Positions 18,229 through 27,026 are shown, counted from the first letter of the stretch. The stretch is DNA of 64,000 bases from Sphingomonas psychrolutea (GCF_014636175.1 NZ_BMDW01000004.1:143387-207386); one strand, 5' to 3'. The notes: generated by a model not told the origin, from the sequence alone. Made by a program: numbers and translations.

Positions 18229-18556
18229 TGGATGTCTCCACATCATCGGGACAGAAAATCGCGGCGAGCGTCGCCATCACTTGGGCCGCGGCAGGATCGG
18301 CAATCCGATAGTAAATTGCGAGACCGTCGCGCCGGGTCGCCACCAGCCCGTCGCTGCGCAATACCGCCAGATGTTGCGACAACGCCGATTGCGACAGGCC
18401 GATGAGCGGGAGCAATGCGCCCACCGACCGTTCACCCGCCGACAATTGGCACAGAATCATCAAGCGTCGCTCATTGGCGAGCGCGCGCAGCAGGCGGGCC
18501 GCCGCCGCAGCGCTCTCTTCAAAACGGGACACGTCAAAGGCGGCGAGATCGACCAT
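18197..18556 (-). CDS. bigR: ArsR-family repressor of the BigR/SqrR persulfide-sensing type
   Basis: A 119-residue winged-helix repressor starting MVDLAAFDVSRFEES. The recognition helix region is SQSALSQHLAVLRSDG, followed by the wing TRRDGLAIYYRI. Two cysteines, Cys36 (in MILCQL) and Cys102 (in FCPDD), are 66 residues apart, the same spacing as the redox pair of BigR and SqrR, which form a disulfide or persulfide bridge on sensing reactive sulfur. It heads an operon with a rhodanese and a TauE exporter and is divergent from an MBL persulfide dioxygenase-like gene. That context strongly supports a role in sulfide stress. Confidence 0.88.
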   Translation of the reverse strand: MVDLAAFDVSRFEESAAAAARLLRALANERRLMILCQLSAGERSVGALLPLIGLSQSALSQHLAVLRSDGLVATRRDGLAIYYRIADPAAAQVMATLAAIFCPDDVETSNVQDPDRADT

Positions 18557-18558
18557 AT

Positions 18559-18572
18559 TGCAAATATATGCA
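18559..18572. promoter_or_regulatory. Candidate BigR-type operator in the divergent promoter
   Basis: An AT-rich near-palindrome, TGCAAATATATGCA, two bases upstream of the repressor start and 51 bases before the MBL gene. Two central positions break the symmetry. The whole 66-base intergenic region is much more AT-rich than its surroundings. A repressor site here could shut off both directions. Binding is an inference. Confidence 0.55.
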
Positions 18573-18622
18573 TTGAATCTAATTTAGCAAGTTCTTATAT
18601 TACTGGAGATAGGAGCTTCCTG

Positions 18623-19483
18623 ATGAACCCCAGCGTCCAGACCTTTTTCGATCCGGCGACCTTCACCGCAACCCACCTCGTCGTCGACACCCCGACCGGA
18701 ACGGCCGCGATTATCGATCCCGTGCTCGATTTCGAGCCGAAAGGCGGGACATTGGCGACCACCTCGGCCGATGCGCTGCTGGACGTGATTGCCCGCCAGG
18801 GGCTGACGCTCGCTTATATTCTGGAAACGCATGCCCATGCCGACCATCTGTCGGCAGGCGACTATCTGCGGCGCAAAACGGCTGCCGCGCTGGTCATCGG
18901 CGCGCACATTACCGATGTCCAAAAGGTGTTTGCGCCGATGTTCGACGCCGACGACGTGGCAACCGACGGCAGCCAGTTTGATATCCTGCTGCGCGAGGGC
19001 GACTGCCTGACGCTGGGCACGTTGACAATTCGAGCCTTGCACACGCCCGGCCACACACCGGCCTGCAACACCTATCTGATCGGCGATGCCGCCTTTGTCG
19101 GCGATACGCTGTTCATGCCGGATTATGGCACCGCGCGGGCCGATTTCCCCGGCGGCGATGCGCGAACGCTCTATCGCTCGATCCAGCGAATTCTGGCGTT
19201 GCCGCCTGAGACGCGGATCTTCGTGGGCCATGATTATCTCCCCGCTGGCCGCGCGGAGTACCAGTGGGAGACGACCGTAGCTGCGGAAGCGGCAGGCAAC
19301 ATCCATCTTTCTGGGAACACCGACGAGGATGCGTTCGTCGCAATGCGGGAAGCGCGCGACAAGACGCTGGCCGCGCCAACGCTGATTCTGCCGTCGCTGC
19401 AAGTCAACATCCGCGCCGGCGCGCTGCCACCCGAATCGCCGTCCGGAAGGACTTTTCTAAGGCTGCCGATCACGTTCGCTTGA
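18623..19483 (+). CDS. blh: MBL-fold persulfide dioxygenase-like hydrolase (ETHE1/Blh type)
   Basis: Metallo-beta-lactamase-fold enzyme expected to oxidise glutathione persulfide to sulfite, a cytoplasmic step in sulfide detoxification. 286 residues; the metal motif THAHADH is at residues 69-75, with the further ligands in HTPGHTPACN, FVGDTLF and VGHDY. Start ATG at 18623 has GGAG and AGGAG upstream. It is divergent from the BigR-like repressor and its rhodanese-exporter operon, the arrangement known from the bigR-blh systems of Xylella and Agrobacterium in function if not in exact order. A lactonase or other MBL activity remains possible. Confidence 0.9.
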   Translation: MNPSVQTFFDPATFTATHLVVDTPTGTAAIIDPVLDFEPKGGTLATTSADALLDVIARQGLTLAYILETHAHADHLSAGDYLRRKTAAALVIGAHITDVQKVFAPMFDADDVATDGSQFDILLREGDCLTLGTLTIRALHTPGHTPACNTYLIGDAAFVGDTLFMPDYGTARADFPGGDARTLYRSIQRILALPPETRIFVGHDYLPAGRAEYQWETTVAAEAAGNIHLSGNTDEDAFVAMREARDKTLAAPTLILPSLQVNIRAGALPPESPSGRTFLRLPITFA

Positions 19484-19577
19484 TCGACATGATCGATGGT
19501 GTCGGCGCGCATTCGAATTTCAGGCATCGCTGCCCGCTATAACGATCCGCTAACGCTTCTACGCTAAGCCCGGCATC

Positions 19578-21935
19578 GTGCGCACCGAACCGACCTCGCA
19601 ATTCGCCATGCCGCGAATCGACGCCAGAGCCTTGCTCGGCCTGTACGATCCTGCCGACACGACCGATTGGGCGCCGATCCGCGCCGCGCAATTGCATGCC
19701 GGCAGCCAGCTCGCCTTTTTCCTGCTTGCCGCCAATCTCATCGGCGCGGCGCTGGTGACGCTCCTGCTTGAACACGCCGCGCCGTTGTGGGCGATGGCGA
19801 GTTGGGGCGCGGTCGTCGCGGCGGTGGCGGTGGCAGTGACTTTCCGTCGTCTTGCCGCGCGCCACCGCGCCGCCAGCAGCGCCACACTGGGTGATGTGCG
19901 CGACACGGTGCTGGAGGGGATCGCGCTCGCGGCCGTCTGGTCGGTGCCGCCGCTCGCCTTCGGCGCGACCGCCGATAGCACCACCGCGCTCGGCCTGTGG
20001 ATCGTGCTGTCGGTGCTGATGACCGCCTCGGCCGTTGCGATGGCAGCGCTTCCGCTGGCGACGCTCAGCTTTTTGGGCATCCTCGGCACGGCGATCGCGG
20101 CGATGCTCTTCCTCGTCGGCGGGCCGGTGCTGGCGGCTTCGATCCTGCTGTTTACCGCGCTGCTGATGATCGGCTGCTTCACCCGCGCGCGCGCGCTGGT
20201 GGTGATCCGCGCCGGCGAAATCTCGCTCGCCGAACGCGACGAAACGATCAGCTTGCTGCTGCGCGAGGCGCAGGATCATAGTGCCGACTGGCTGTGGGAA
20301 ACCGATGCCGCACGCCGCATCGTGCGCGCCTCGCCGCGCTTTGCGCATTCGGTCGGGCTCGATCCTGTCAGCATCAACGGCAAGGCGCTGCTCGAAGTGC
20401 TGGCCGGCCCGACCTGGGAGGCCGGCAATTTCTCGGCGGGCCTGCGCACGCTTGGCGAGCACCTCAAAGGACGCGTGGCGTTCAGCGGCGTGTTGCTGCC
20501 GGTGCGGGTCGGTGACACCGAACGCTGGTTCGAAATCGCTGCCAACCCGCGCGTCGACGAACGCGGTGCGTTCATCGGCTTTCGCGGTGTCGGATCGGAC
20601 GTGACCGAACAGCGCGAATCGGCCGACAAGATCAACCGCATGGCGCGTTTCGATACGCTAACTGGCCTGCCCAACCGTTTGCACATCAACGAAACGCTGG
20701 GGCGCGCAATGGCCGATGCCACCAAATGGGGCAGCCGCTGCGCCTTCATGATGATCGACCTCGATCGCTTCAAGGCGGTCAACGATTCGCTCGGCCATCC
20801 GATCGGCGACCGCTTGCTCGGCCGCGTCTCCGAACGGCTCACTGCGCTGATGAGCGAGAACGAGCTGATCGGGCGGCTTGGCGGCGACGAATTCGCGGTC
20901 GTCGTGCGCGATGCGGGCGACGGCGCGCGCGTCGAACGCCTCGCCCAGACAATCGTCGATGCCCTCGCCAAGCCCTATGATCTCGATCAGCACACGCTTT
21001 ATACCGGTGCCAGCGTCGGCGTGGCATTCGGCCCGCGCGACGGTGCGACCGCGGAAATGCTCATCCGCTCGGCCGATCTCGCACTGTATCGCTCGAAGGA
21101 TCAGAGCGGCGGCATGTATCATTGTTACGAACCGCAATTGCACGTCGCCGCCGAGGAACGCCGCATCCTCGAACAAGCCCTGCGCAAGGCACTCAGCAAT
21201 GACGAACTCGACGTGCATTATCAGCCCGTCGTCGATGCCGGCACCGGCAGCCTGAAGGGGTTCGAGGCGCTGGTACGCTGGACGCATCCCGAACTCGGCT
21301 CGATCTCCCCTGCCAAGTTCATCCCGCTGGCCGAGGATGCGCGGCTGATCGCGCCGATCGGCGAATGGGTGCTGCGCTCGGCTTGTGCCGAGGCCGCAAC
21401 CTGGCCCGGCGAAACGCGCATCGCGGTCAACGTCTCGCCCGAACAATTGCACAATCCCGGCTTCGTCGCGATCGTTGCCTCGGCGTTGGCGAACAGCGGC
21501 CTGCCCGCCAGCCGGCTCGAGCTCGAAGTGACCGAGAGCGTGTTCATGCGCGACGATACCGGCGCGGTGAAGGTGCTCGAGCGCATTCTCGGCCTCGGCG
21601 TCCGCCTCAGCCTCGACGATTTCGGCACCGGTTATTCCTCGCTCGGCTATCTCAGCCGCACCAAATTCTCGACGATCAAGATCGACCGCAGCTTCGTCAT
21701 CGGCGCGTCGAAGAAAGTCCCCGAGGCGATCGCGATCATCCGCGCCGTCGTCGCGCTCGCGCAGAGCCTCGGCATGGCCACCACCGCCGAGGGCGTCGAG
21801 ACCGAGGACGAGCACCGCATGGTGCAGGATCTCGGCTGCACCAAGGTGCAGGGTTATTATTTCGGCCGCCCGCTCCCCGTCGCCGAAGCGCGCAGCCTCG
21901 CACAGCGCGACTGGAGCGACCGCGCCGCTGCGTAA
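19578..21935 (+). CDS. Membrane-bound GGDEF-EAL protein with PAS domain (c-di-GMP turnover)
   Basis: 785 residues, start GTG at 19578 (an ATG ten codons later is an alternative). The N-terminal 215 residues carry about six membrane helices; a PAS-like sensor follows (about 228-345), then a diguanylate cyclase domain with intact GGDEF at 435-439, and a phosphodiesterase domain with intact EAL at 563-565. EAL signatures VNVSPEQL, DDFGTGYSSL, IKIDRSF and AEGVET are all kept, so both activities are possible. No RxxD inhibitory site precedes GGDEF. It stands alone and probably senses a membrane or small-molecule signal. Confidence 0.93.
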   Translation: MRTEPTSQFAMPRIDARALLGLYDPADTTDWAPIRAAQLHAGSQLAFFLLAANLIGAALVTLLLEHAAPLWAMASWGAVVAAVAVAVTFRRLAARHRAASSATLGDVRDTVLEGIALAAVWSVPPLAFGATADSTTALGLWIVLSVLMTASAVAMAALPLATLSFLGILGTAIAAMLFLVGGPVLAASILLFTALLMIGCFTRARALVVIRAGEISLAERDETISLLLREAQDHSADWLWETDAARRIVRASPRFAHSVGLDPVSINGKALLEVLAGPTWEAGNFSAGLRTLGEHLKGRVAFSGVLLPVRVGDTERWFEIAANPRVDERGAFIGFRGVGSDVTEQRESADKINRMARFDTLTGLPNRLHINETLGRAMADATKWGSRCAFMMIDLDRFKAVNDSLGHPIGDRLLGRVSERLTALMSENELIGRLGGDEFAVVVRDAGDGARVERLAQTIVDALAKPYDLDQHTLYTGASVGVAFGPRDGATAEMLIRSADLALYRSKDQSGGMYHCYEPQLHVAAEERRILEQALRKALSNDELDVHYQPVVDAGTGSLKGFEALVRWTHPELGSISPAKFIPLAEDARLIAPIGEWVLRSACAEAATWPGETRIAVNVSPEQLHNPGFVAIVASALANSGLPASRLELEVTESVFMRDDTGAVKVLERILGLGVRLSLDDFGTGYSSLGYLSRTKFSTIKIDRSFVIGASKKVPEAIAIIRAVVALAQSLGMATTAEGVETEDEHRMVQDLGCTKVQGYYFGRPLPVAEARSLAQRDWSDRAAA

Positions 21936-21981
21936 AGCCGCTTGCGGGCCACGCGGCGGCACGCTAACGAACGCCGCTGAT

Positions 21982-22058
21982 AGGGGTGTAGCTCAGTTGG
22001 TTAGAGCGTCGGTCTCCAAAACCGAAGGCCCTCGGTTCGAGTCCGAGCTCCCCTGCCA
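21982..22058 (+). tRNA. tRNA-Trp (anticodon CCA)
   Basis: 77 bases including encoded CCA. The cloverleaf can be drawn: acceptor AGGGG with CCCCT, D arm GCTC/GAGC, anticodon loop CTCCAAA with anticodon CCA, and T arm CTCGG/CCGAG. A U-U mismatch sits in the acceptor stem at position 6-67. The place in front of secE-nusG is typical for this tRNA. Confidence 0.96.
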
Positions 22059-22071
22059 GGCCTGAAGGCGC

Positions 22072-22160
22072 ACGCGATCAGCGAAGCTGACCCGCGAGAC
22101 GCCGCAAGGCCGGGCGGCGGCCCCTGGGCCGTCCGACGTGATGGGACTTGCTCCCATCAC
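22072..22160 (+). repeat. Three-hairpin repeat element, copy A
   Basis: Three stems in a row: TCAGC/GCTGA (22078-22090) inside an outer CGCG pair, GGCGGCCC/GGGCCGTC (22116-22133), and a perfect 9-bp stem GTGATGGGA/TCCCATCAC (22138-22160). The same plan returns after nusG and rplL with different stem sequences but kept pairing. The conserved core is GGCGGCC...GGCCGTCCGACG. Here it lies between tRNA-Trp and secE, where it might act in processing or termination. Confidence 0.8.
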
Positions 22161-22276
22161 GGCCCCCTGTTAGACCGTATCCATTCCGACATCGGGAATT
22201 TTCGTCATCGGGCCTTGGCAGGTCCGGGCGGCGGGCCCATGTCCGGAACAAGCGTTACAACAAGAGTGCAGGCACC

Positions 22277-22474
22277 GTGGCAAAGACGACCCCCCTCGAA
22301 TTCTTCCGTCAGGTTCAGGCCGAGACCAAGAAGGTCGTGTGGCCGACGCGGCGTGAGACGCTGACGACGGGCATCATGGTCGTCATCATGACGACCATTC
22401 TCGGCCTGTTCTTCTTCGTGATCGACACCAGCTTCGAGGCGGTCATCGCCCTGCTGCTCAGCCTCGCAAAGTAA
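22277..22474 (+). CDS. secE: Preprotein translocase subunit SecE
   Basis: A 65-residue inner-membrane protein, part of the SecYEG channel. Start GTG at 22277 gives (V)AKTTPLEFFRQVQAE; the conserved cytoplasmic helix with VVWPTRRET is at about residues 20-28 and one transmembrane helix at about 32-58. Length is that of single-span SecE proteins. A longer frame upstream runs through the intergenic region and has no support. It is followed 14 bases later by nusG, the usual pair. Confidence 0.95.
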   Translation: MAKTTPLEFFRQVQAETKKVVWPTRRETLTTGIMVVIMTTILGLFFFVIDTSFEAVIALLLSLAK

Positions 22475-22488
22475 GAGACCAAAACACC

Positions 22489-23028
22489 ATGGCACGCTGG
22501 TACATCATCCACGCTTATTCGGGTTTCGAGGGCAAGGTCCGCGATTCGATCATGTCGGAGGCGACCCGCATGGGCCTCGACCAGCTCGTCGAGCAAATCG
22601 AAGTCCCGACCGAGACGGTCACCGAAGCGCGCCGCGGCAAAAAGATTTTGGTCGAGCGCAAATTCATGCCGGGCTATGTGCTCGCCAAGCTCAACATGAA
22701 CGACGACGTCTATCACCTCGTCAAGAACACGCCCAAGGTTACCGGCTTCCTGGGGCCGAACGGCAAGCCGCAAGCGATCCCCGAGGCGGAAGCCGCGCGG
22801 ATGCTCAACACCAAAGACGAAGCCGCCGCCGCTGCGCCCAAGCAGAAGATCAAGGTCGATTTCGAAATCGGCGATTCGGTCAAGGTGCTCGACGGCCCGT
22901 TCGCGAGCTTCAACGGCATTGTGGAGGAACTCGATTTCGACCGGTCGCGGGTCAAGGTGTCGGTGTCGATCTTCGGGCGTGCTACGCCGGTCGAGCTGGA
23001 GTTTGAGCAAGTCGAGCGCTCGAAATAG
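22489..23028 (+). CDS. nusG: Transcription termination/antitermination protein NusG
   Basis: 179 residues starting MARWYIIHAYSGFEGKVRDSI. The NGN domain (about 1-110) contains the RNA-polymerase clamp-binding segment KFMPGYVLAKL, and the KOW domain (about 125-179) has the DSVKVLDGPFASFNGIVEEL motif. It binds RNA polymerase and couples it to ribosomes or Rho. The stop codon lies inside a perfect 11-bp hairpin (23021-23046), which may serve as an end or processing signal. In most bacteria rplK follows at once; here other genes intervene. Confidence 0.97.
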   Translation: MARWYIIHAYSGFEGKVRDSIMSEATRMGLDQLVEQIEVPTETVTEARRGKKILVERKFMPGYVLAKLNMNDDVYHLVKNTPKVTGFLGPNGKPQAIPEAEAARMLNTKDEAAAAAPKQKIKVDFEIGDSVKVLDGPFASFNGIVEELDFDRSRVKVSVSIFGRATPVELEFEQVERSK

Positions 23029-23055
23029 CGCGAATGCGCTATTTCGAGACCCGCA

Positions 23056-23138
23056 CGTGAAATAGCGCAGCTATTTCACGAGAACGATGCTCGACCGGCC
23101 GGCGGCCAAAGGCCGTCCGACGACGCGGCTTTGCCGCG
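23056..23138 (+). repeat. Three-hairpin repeat element, copy B
   Basis: Stem one is a perfect 11-bp hairpin with loop GCA (23056-23080); stem two is GGCGGCC/GGCCGTC with loop AAA (23101-23117); stem three is CGCGGC/GCCGCG with loop TTT (23124-23138). The core after stem two is CGACG, as in the other copies. A further 11-bp hairpin over the nusG stop lies just upstream at 23021-23046 and resembles stem one. Confidence 0.8.
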
Positions 23139-23225
23139 GCGCGCCCGAGCGCAACACCACCACCCGCTCATTGAATCCAGCATCACCCGATGCTAAAACC
23201 CGTGCCTCACCAAAAGGCACACCCC

Positions 23226-23420
23226 ATGCGCACGACCATAGCCCTCGACGACGATCTCGTCGCAAAGGCACAAGCCTATACCGGCATCACCGAGAAATCG
23301 GCGCTGGTCCGCGCGGCGTTGCAGGCGCTCGTCGCGCGCGAGGCGGCGCATCGGCTCGCACTGCTCGGTGGGACCGAGCCCGATTTCACCCTGCCACCAC
23401 GCCGCCGCAGCGAGCCGTGA
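23226..23420 (+). CDS. vapB: VapB-family antitoxin
   Basis: 64 residues starting MRTTIALDDDLVAKAQAYTGI, the typical DUF2191/VapB ribbon-helix-helix-like N-terminus. It ends in a basic tail. A start 12 codons earlier is possible but lacks the conserved beginning. It overlaps the following vapC by a GTGA junction. The pair lies just after nusG, inside what is normally the secE-nusG-rplK run. It would neutralise the VapC toxin and repress its own operon. Confidence 0.88.
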   Translation: MRTTIALDDDLVAKAQAYTGITEKSALVRAALQALVAREAAHRLALLGGTEPDFTLPPRRRSEP

Positions 23421-23788
23421 TCCTCGCGGACACGTCTGTCTGGGTCGATCATTTTCGGCCCGGTCAGGCAATTCTGGCGGCACACCTTGAGGCAGGGCAC
23501 ATTGCGATGCACGCTTATGTGCTGGGCGAGATTGCCATGGGAGCACTCCACCAGCGTGCGCGGATCCTGTCGGACCTGCACGATTTTACCCAAGCGCCAA
23601 TCGCCGACCACCACGAAGTCCTCGCGCTTGTCGAAACCCATAAGCTGTTCGGCAGCGGTATCGGCTATATCGACGCTCACCTCCTGGCATCCACGCTTCT
23701 CGCGCCGGGCATGAGGCTGTGGACCCACGATAAACCGCTGCACGCGGCGGCGGTGCGGCTGGGGGTGGCGGCAGCGGTCAGTGGTTAG
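23417..23788 (+). CDS. vapC: VapC-family PIN-domain ribonuclease toxin
   Basis: 123 residues, GTG start at 23417 overlapping the antitoxin stop. The PIN domain has the expected acidic residues: Asp5 in LADTSVWVDHF, Glu in LGEIAMG, Asp in GYIDAHLL and Asp in WTHDKPL. Unlike the first vapC in this window, it is intact. VapC toxins cleave specific RNAs, often tRNA or rRNA, when the antitoxin is degraded. Only the two-gene module is visible; the target is unknown. Confidence 0.92.
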   Translation: MILADTSVWVDHFRPGQAILAAHLEAGHIAMHAYVLGEIAMGALHQRARILSDLHDFTQAPIADHHEVLALVETHKLFGSGIGYIDAHLLASTLLAPGMRLWTHDKPLHAAAVRLGVAAAVSG

Positions 23789-24050
23789 GCGCGCTTAAGC
23801 GTCTGCTTTCAACCGCCCCAACGGCAGATCGATCTCTCCATGATCAGGTCGGTCTCGGTCAAGATTTTCACGATCTTCTGGTAATGGCCTACAGCGTCGT
23901 AGCTGAGGACCCGCATCCGCCGGCACCGCAGCCATTTCCGCGCGGAGTCCAAGATAAGCATGTCGCCCTTGCCGTTCGCGCCACGCCAGCCGGCGGGGCA
24001 GACTTGGCAACCGCGCACGCGACAGGAATGTCGCGGACTGCGCCATAGGG

Positions 24051-24899
24051 CTACCGCCGCCACCTTACCTGCGACAAATCCGGCAACACCGGCGCCTCCG
24101 GCTCGTGCGGCGACTGCCCGCGCCCCTCGCGCTGCGCCGCTCGACGAACCGCATAATCCTCGCGGTCGCGCGCGCGTTCCGCTTCCCACATCGCGCCCAG
24201 CCGATAGCTGCGCGCTTCCTGTGATTCGCCGCGGCGGCGCTTGATGTGCGGCGGTTCGGCCTGCAACCGCACTTCCTTCTGGTGGAGGTGGAGCAGCTGC
24301 ATCGCCTGGTCGAAGGTCATCGGCGGCACCGGCGGGGGATCGTTGTGGCGCCACGCATCGTCGCGGTAACTGTCGGCCAGGCCGGCTTCCATCAGCGCCG
24401 CCTCGATCCTTTCATAGCCCATTTCGAGCGCCATCCGCATCTCGCGCGCAAAGGCGGGGTTCTGGCGGCGGCGCGCGTAGAAAGCGGAATGCGAGAAGCC
24501 CGCCGCCGCCGCCGCGAGCCGGACGTTGGCGGTGGCGGACAAAGCGGCGAGAAACGCCTGTTCGGCCGCACGCGTCAGGCGTCCGGCCGGGGTTCGTCGG
24601 ACTTGCAGGCGGCCCGAAGCGGTGCGGAGGATTTTCGGCTCGGTGGCAATAGCTGCTGTCCTGGTACACAGCCTCGGCTTAGCTCCGGTGCGCTTCACCT
24701 CGTGCAACGCGGCATGCGCGATCGCGAGCGCCATGTCCCATTCGGCCGCGAAGGCCGGGTGCTTGACGCGGCGTTTGGTGAATTTCGCACGGTGCGCACC
24801 GACTTGCCGCGCCGCCTCGCGTACGTTGCCGATCTGCCGCAGCGCCTTGAGGAAGGCGGCGTTCTCGAGGCATTGCGCGCGGGTGAGTGGTCGGACCAT
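24051..24899 (-). CDS. Uncharacterised protein with duplicated helix-turn-helix-like module
   Basis: A 282-residue basic protein starting MVRPLTRAQCLENAAF. It contains two copies of one module of about 50 residues: residues 14-63 (FLKALRQIGNVREAARQVG then KHPAFAAEWDMALAIA) and about 110-160 (FLAALSATANVRLAAAAAG then QNPAFAREMRMALEMG). The spacing and helix pattern resemble the helix-turn-helix of phage terminase small subunits, but there is no terminase large subunit here. The C-terminal third is charged and low in complexity. The function is unknown. The 262 bases between it and vapC hold no convincing gene. Confidence 0.7.
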   Translation of the reverse strand: MVRPLTRAQCLENAAFLKALRQIGNVREAARQVGAHRAKFTKRRVKHPAFAAEWDMALAIAHAALHEVKRTGAKPRLCTRTAAIATEPKILRTASGRLQVRRTPAGRLTRAAEQAFLAALSATANVRLAAAAAGFSHSAFYARRRQNPAFAREMRMALEMGYERIEAALMEAGLADSYRDDAWRHNDPPPVPPMTFDQAMQLLHLHQKEVRLQAEPPHIKRRRGESQEARSYRLGAMWEAERARDREDYAVRRAAQREGRGQSPHEPEAPVLPDLSQVRWRR

Positions 24900-25021
24900 T
24901 GCGCCCAACCATTTCTACCGCGTTTTCCTACATTGCAACCCGCATCCGCTATCACTGCGGCCGGATCGTGCGATGCTACGCGCATCCGATCCGGCCGCTC
25001 CGTTCGTACCCATCCCCGCGC

Positions 25022-26260
25022 TTATTGCGCGAACAGCAATCCCCACATGAAGTCATAGGCGGTATAGCCCTTGGCCGGCGCATTCGGCCCGATCGGGGAC
25101 CCGACATTGGCGGGGCCCGACGCATTGAACGCCGCGCCCGCATGACACGAAATGCACGACGATTGCGCGAGCGGGACGTTGGCGTTGAGCGTTTCGACCA
25201 CCGAACTGCCGAGCAACGTGGGATTGGCGGCGGTGCCGAAGGTGCTTTGCGATCCGCTCAGGCAATAATTGGCGAAGACCGCGCCGACATTGGCTTGCTG
25301 CATCATCGCGGTGACGTTGGCCGATTTGGGGCAGGCGCCATATTGCCCCCACGGCTTGGCGTTCGCCGGGGTGGTTGGCGTCGTCGCGCCGAAGCTGTCG
25401 CTACACCCAGTCAAATCGCAGCGACCCGGCGTATAGGCATTTTCGAAATCGGCCCAGATCCAGTCGGGGAAGCCGGGGGTCTTGACCGAAATATGCATGC
25501 TGGTCATCGCATAGGCCGTGGCCGGGCCTTTGCCGACATTGGCGCTCGACGTGTAGAAATTGGCGGTGACGAAGCTCGCCGGCTTGCCCAGCCAGGTCGC
25601 CAGCGTGGTGACCGGAATCCAGTCGGCCTTTACCTCGAGCGCGTTCCACGGCGCGGTGACCGGCTGGCCCGTTGCGTAATATTGGCTGATCCCGGCCGAT
25701 GACCACAGGCCGTTGCCGACCAGATAATCATAGGTCGCGCGGTCACGGCGCACTTCCTCGCCGACGCAGCCGGTCTTGGGGAAGCCTGACCCCGCCGCCG
25801 CGCCGCCCAGCCCCGACGGCGATCCGCAGCCCTGCGCGGGTCCGATCACTTGCACGCCAAAGCCGCGCCGTGCGCCGCGCAGCGCCGCGGTCGCGCGCAT
25901 GTGCGCCATGCCGAGCAAGCTGCGCTGGAGCGACTTGGGCGCGCGTTTGGACGTCGCGCTCGGCCATGCCGGTACATTGCAGCCCGGTACGGGTTTAGTG
26001 GGTGCGCACGGATTGGAAACATAGATGTCCTGATCCGAGGCAAAGGTCTCATACGCGACTTTGCCCGGCACACCCGACGGGGTGACGGCAAGGATGAATT
26101 GCTGCCACAAGACCAAGTCGTTCGAGATTGGCGGCGGTGGAACGATTTGGGCTGGTTTGGCGCTGCTTTGCACACCGCCGAGCGCGAGTGCGGAAACAGC
26201 AATCGCCGATAGTCCCAGCGACACATAGGCACGACGTGATTTAACGGTTGATACAGACAT
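25022..26260 (-). CDS. Exported protein with one c-type heme motif
   Basis: 412 residues starting MSVSTVKSRRAYVSLGLSAI, a Sec-type signal peptide ending near residue 33. The only clear motif is CISCH at residues 369-373 near the C-terminus, a CxxCH heme c attachment site. The rest has several Cys residues (for example CxxTGC, GCGSPSG and TGCVGEE) that might form disulfides in the periplasm. I do not recognise a wider family. It may transfer electrons or be a monoheme domain of an unknown oxidoreductase. It is read against the ribosomal-protein genes around it. Confidence 0.75.
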   Translation of the reverse strand: MSVSTVKSRRAYVSLGLSAIAVSALALGGVQSSAKPAQIVPPPPISNDLVLWQQFILAVTPSGVPGKVAYETFASDQDIYVSNPCAPTKPVPGCNVPAWPSATSKRAPKSLQRSLLGMAHMRATAALRGARRGFGVQVIGPAQGCGSPSGLGGAAAGSGFPKTGCVGEEVRRDRATYDYLVGNGLWSSAGISQYYATGQPVTAPWNALEVKADWIPVTTLATWLGKPASFVTANFYTSSANVGKGPATAYAMTSMHISVKTPGFPDWIWADFENAYTPGRCDLTGCSDSFGATTPTTPANAKPWGQYGACPKSANVTAMMQQANVGAVFANYCLSGSQSTFGTAANPTLLGSSVVETLNANVPLAQSSCISCHAGAAFNASGPANVGSPIGPNAPAKGYTAYDFMWGLLFAQ

Positions 26261-26590
26261 GGTCTTTGCTCTCCATACAAATGATGAACGCGCTGTTACC
26301 CGTCGGTAGTCTCTCCGATACCGTATTAGAGACCGCAATTACGCATTGAGTCAACGTCACTTCTGTAACAAAGCTACATCCATTACGGCGCTACTTACAG
26401 CATACGTCGGCGCTGTGACCCTTGGCCGTTGCGAGAATGACGCAAAGCGCGGGCACAAGCATTTGCATCGCGGCGCGCATTCGGGTATGCGCGCCAGCTT
26501 CCAACGTCACATCGTCGGAACCATCCGCGGGAGATGGGCCATCGGCCCGTCGTCTGGACCGCTAAACTTGAAACAGAGTGAGGCTGCCAC
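26261..26590. other. Intergenic region between the exported heme protein and rplK
   Basis: 330 bases with no convincing coding frame. It must hold the promoters for both divergent genes and the 5' leader of rplK, which may include the L1-binding site for autoregulation, but I could not place a clear site. The stretch is less GC-rich near 26330-26400. Confidence 0.5.
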
Positions 26591-27022
26591 ATGGCAAAAA
26601 AGATTACCGGCTATATCAAGCTGCAGGTTCCTGCAGGCAAGGCCAACCCCTCGCCCCCGATCGGCCCAGCTTTGGGTCAGCGCGGCGTCAACATCATGGA
26701 ATTCTGCAAGGCGTTCAACGCGCAGACCGGTGACCAGGAAGTCGGCACGCCGCTGCCGACCGTGATCACCGTCTATGCCGACCGTTCGTTCTCGTTCGAG
26801 ACCAAGACGCCGCCGGCATCGTACCTGATCAAGAAGGCCGCTGGCCTCAAGTCGGGTTCGAAGGAACCGGGCAAGATTTCGGGCGGGACGATCAAGCGTT
26901 CGCAGCTGGCCGACATCGCGACTGCGAAGATGAAGGATTTGAACGCCAACGATCTGGGTGCCGCAACGCGCATCATCGAAGGCTCCGCCCGCGCAATGGG
27001 CCTCGAAGTGGTGGAGGGCTAA
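26591..27022 (+). CDS. rplK: 50S ribosomal protein L11
   Basis: 143 residues starting [22 protein letters not shown]; the N-terminal domain with [20 protein letters not shown] binds the GTPase-associated centre of 23S rRNA, and the C-terminal domain carries [26 protein letters not shown] family sequence. Full family length. Five bases before rplA in the normal order. It also mediates the stringent response through RelA. Confidence 0.98.
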   Translation: MAKKITGYIKLQVPAGKANPSPPIGPALGQRGVNIMEFCKAFNAQTGDQEVGTPLPTVITVYADRSFSFETKTPPASYLIKKAAGLKSGSKEPGKISGGTIKRSQLADIATAKMKDLNANDLGAATRIIEGSARAMGLEVVEG

Positions 27023-27026
27023 GATC

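Noticed and set aside
23795..24046. Short minus-strand frames between vapC and the helix-module protein, one with a CxxxxCxxC pattern
   Set aside because: Two frames compete, neither has a good start, and the Cys pattern is too short to carry a call.
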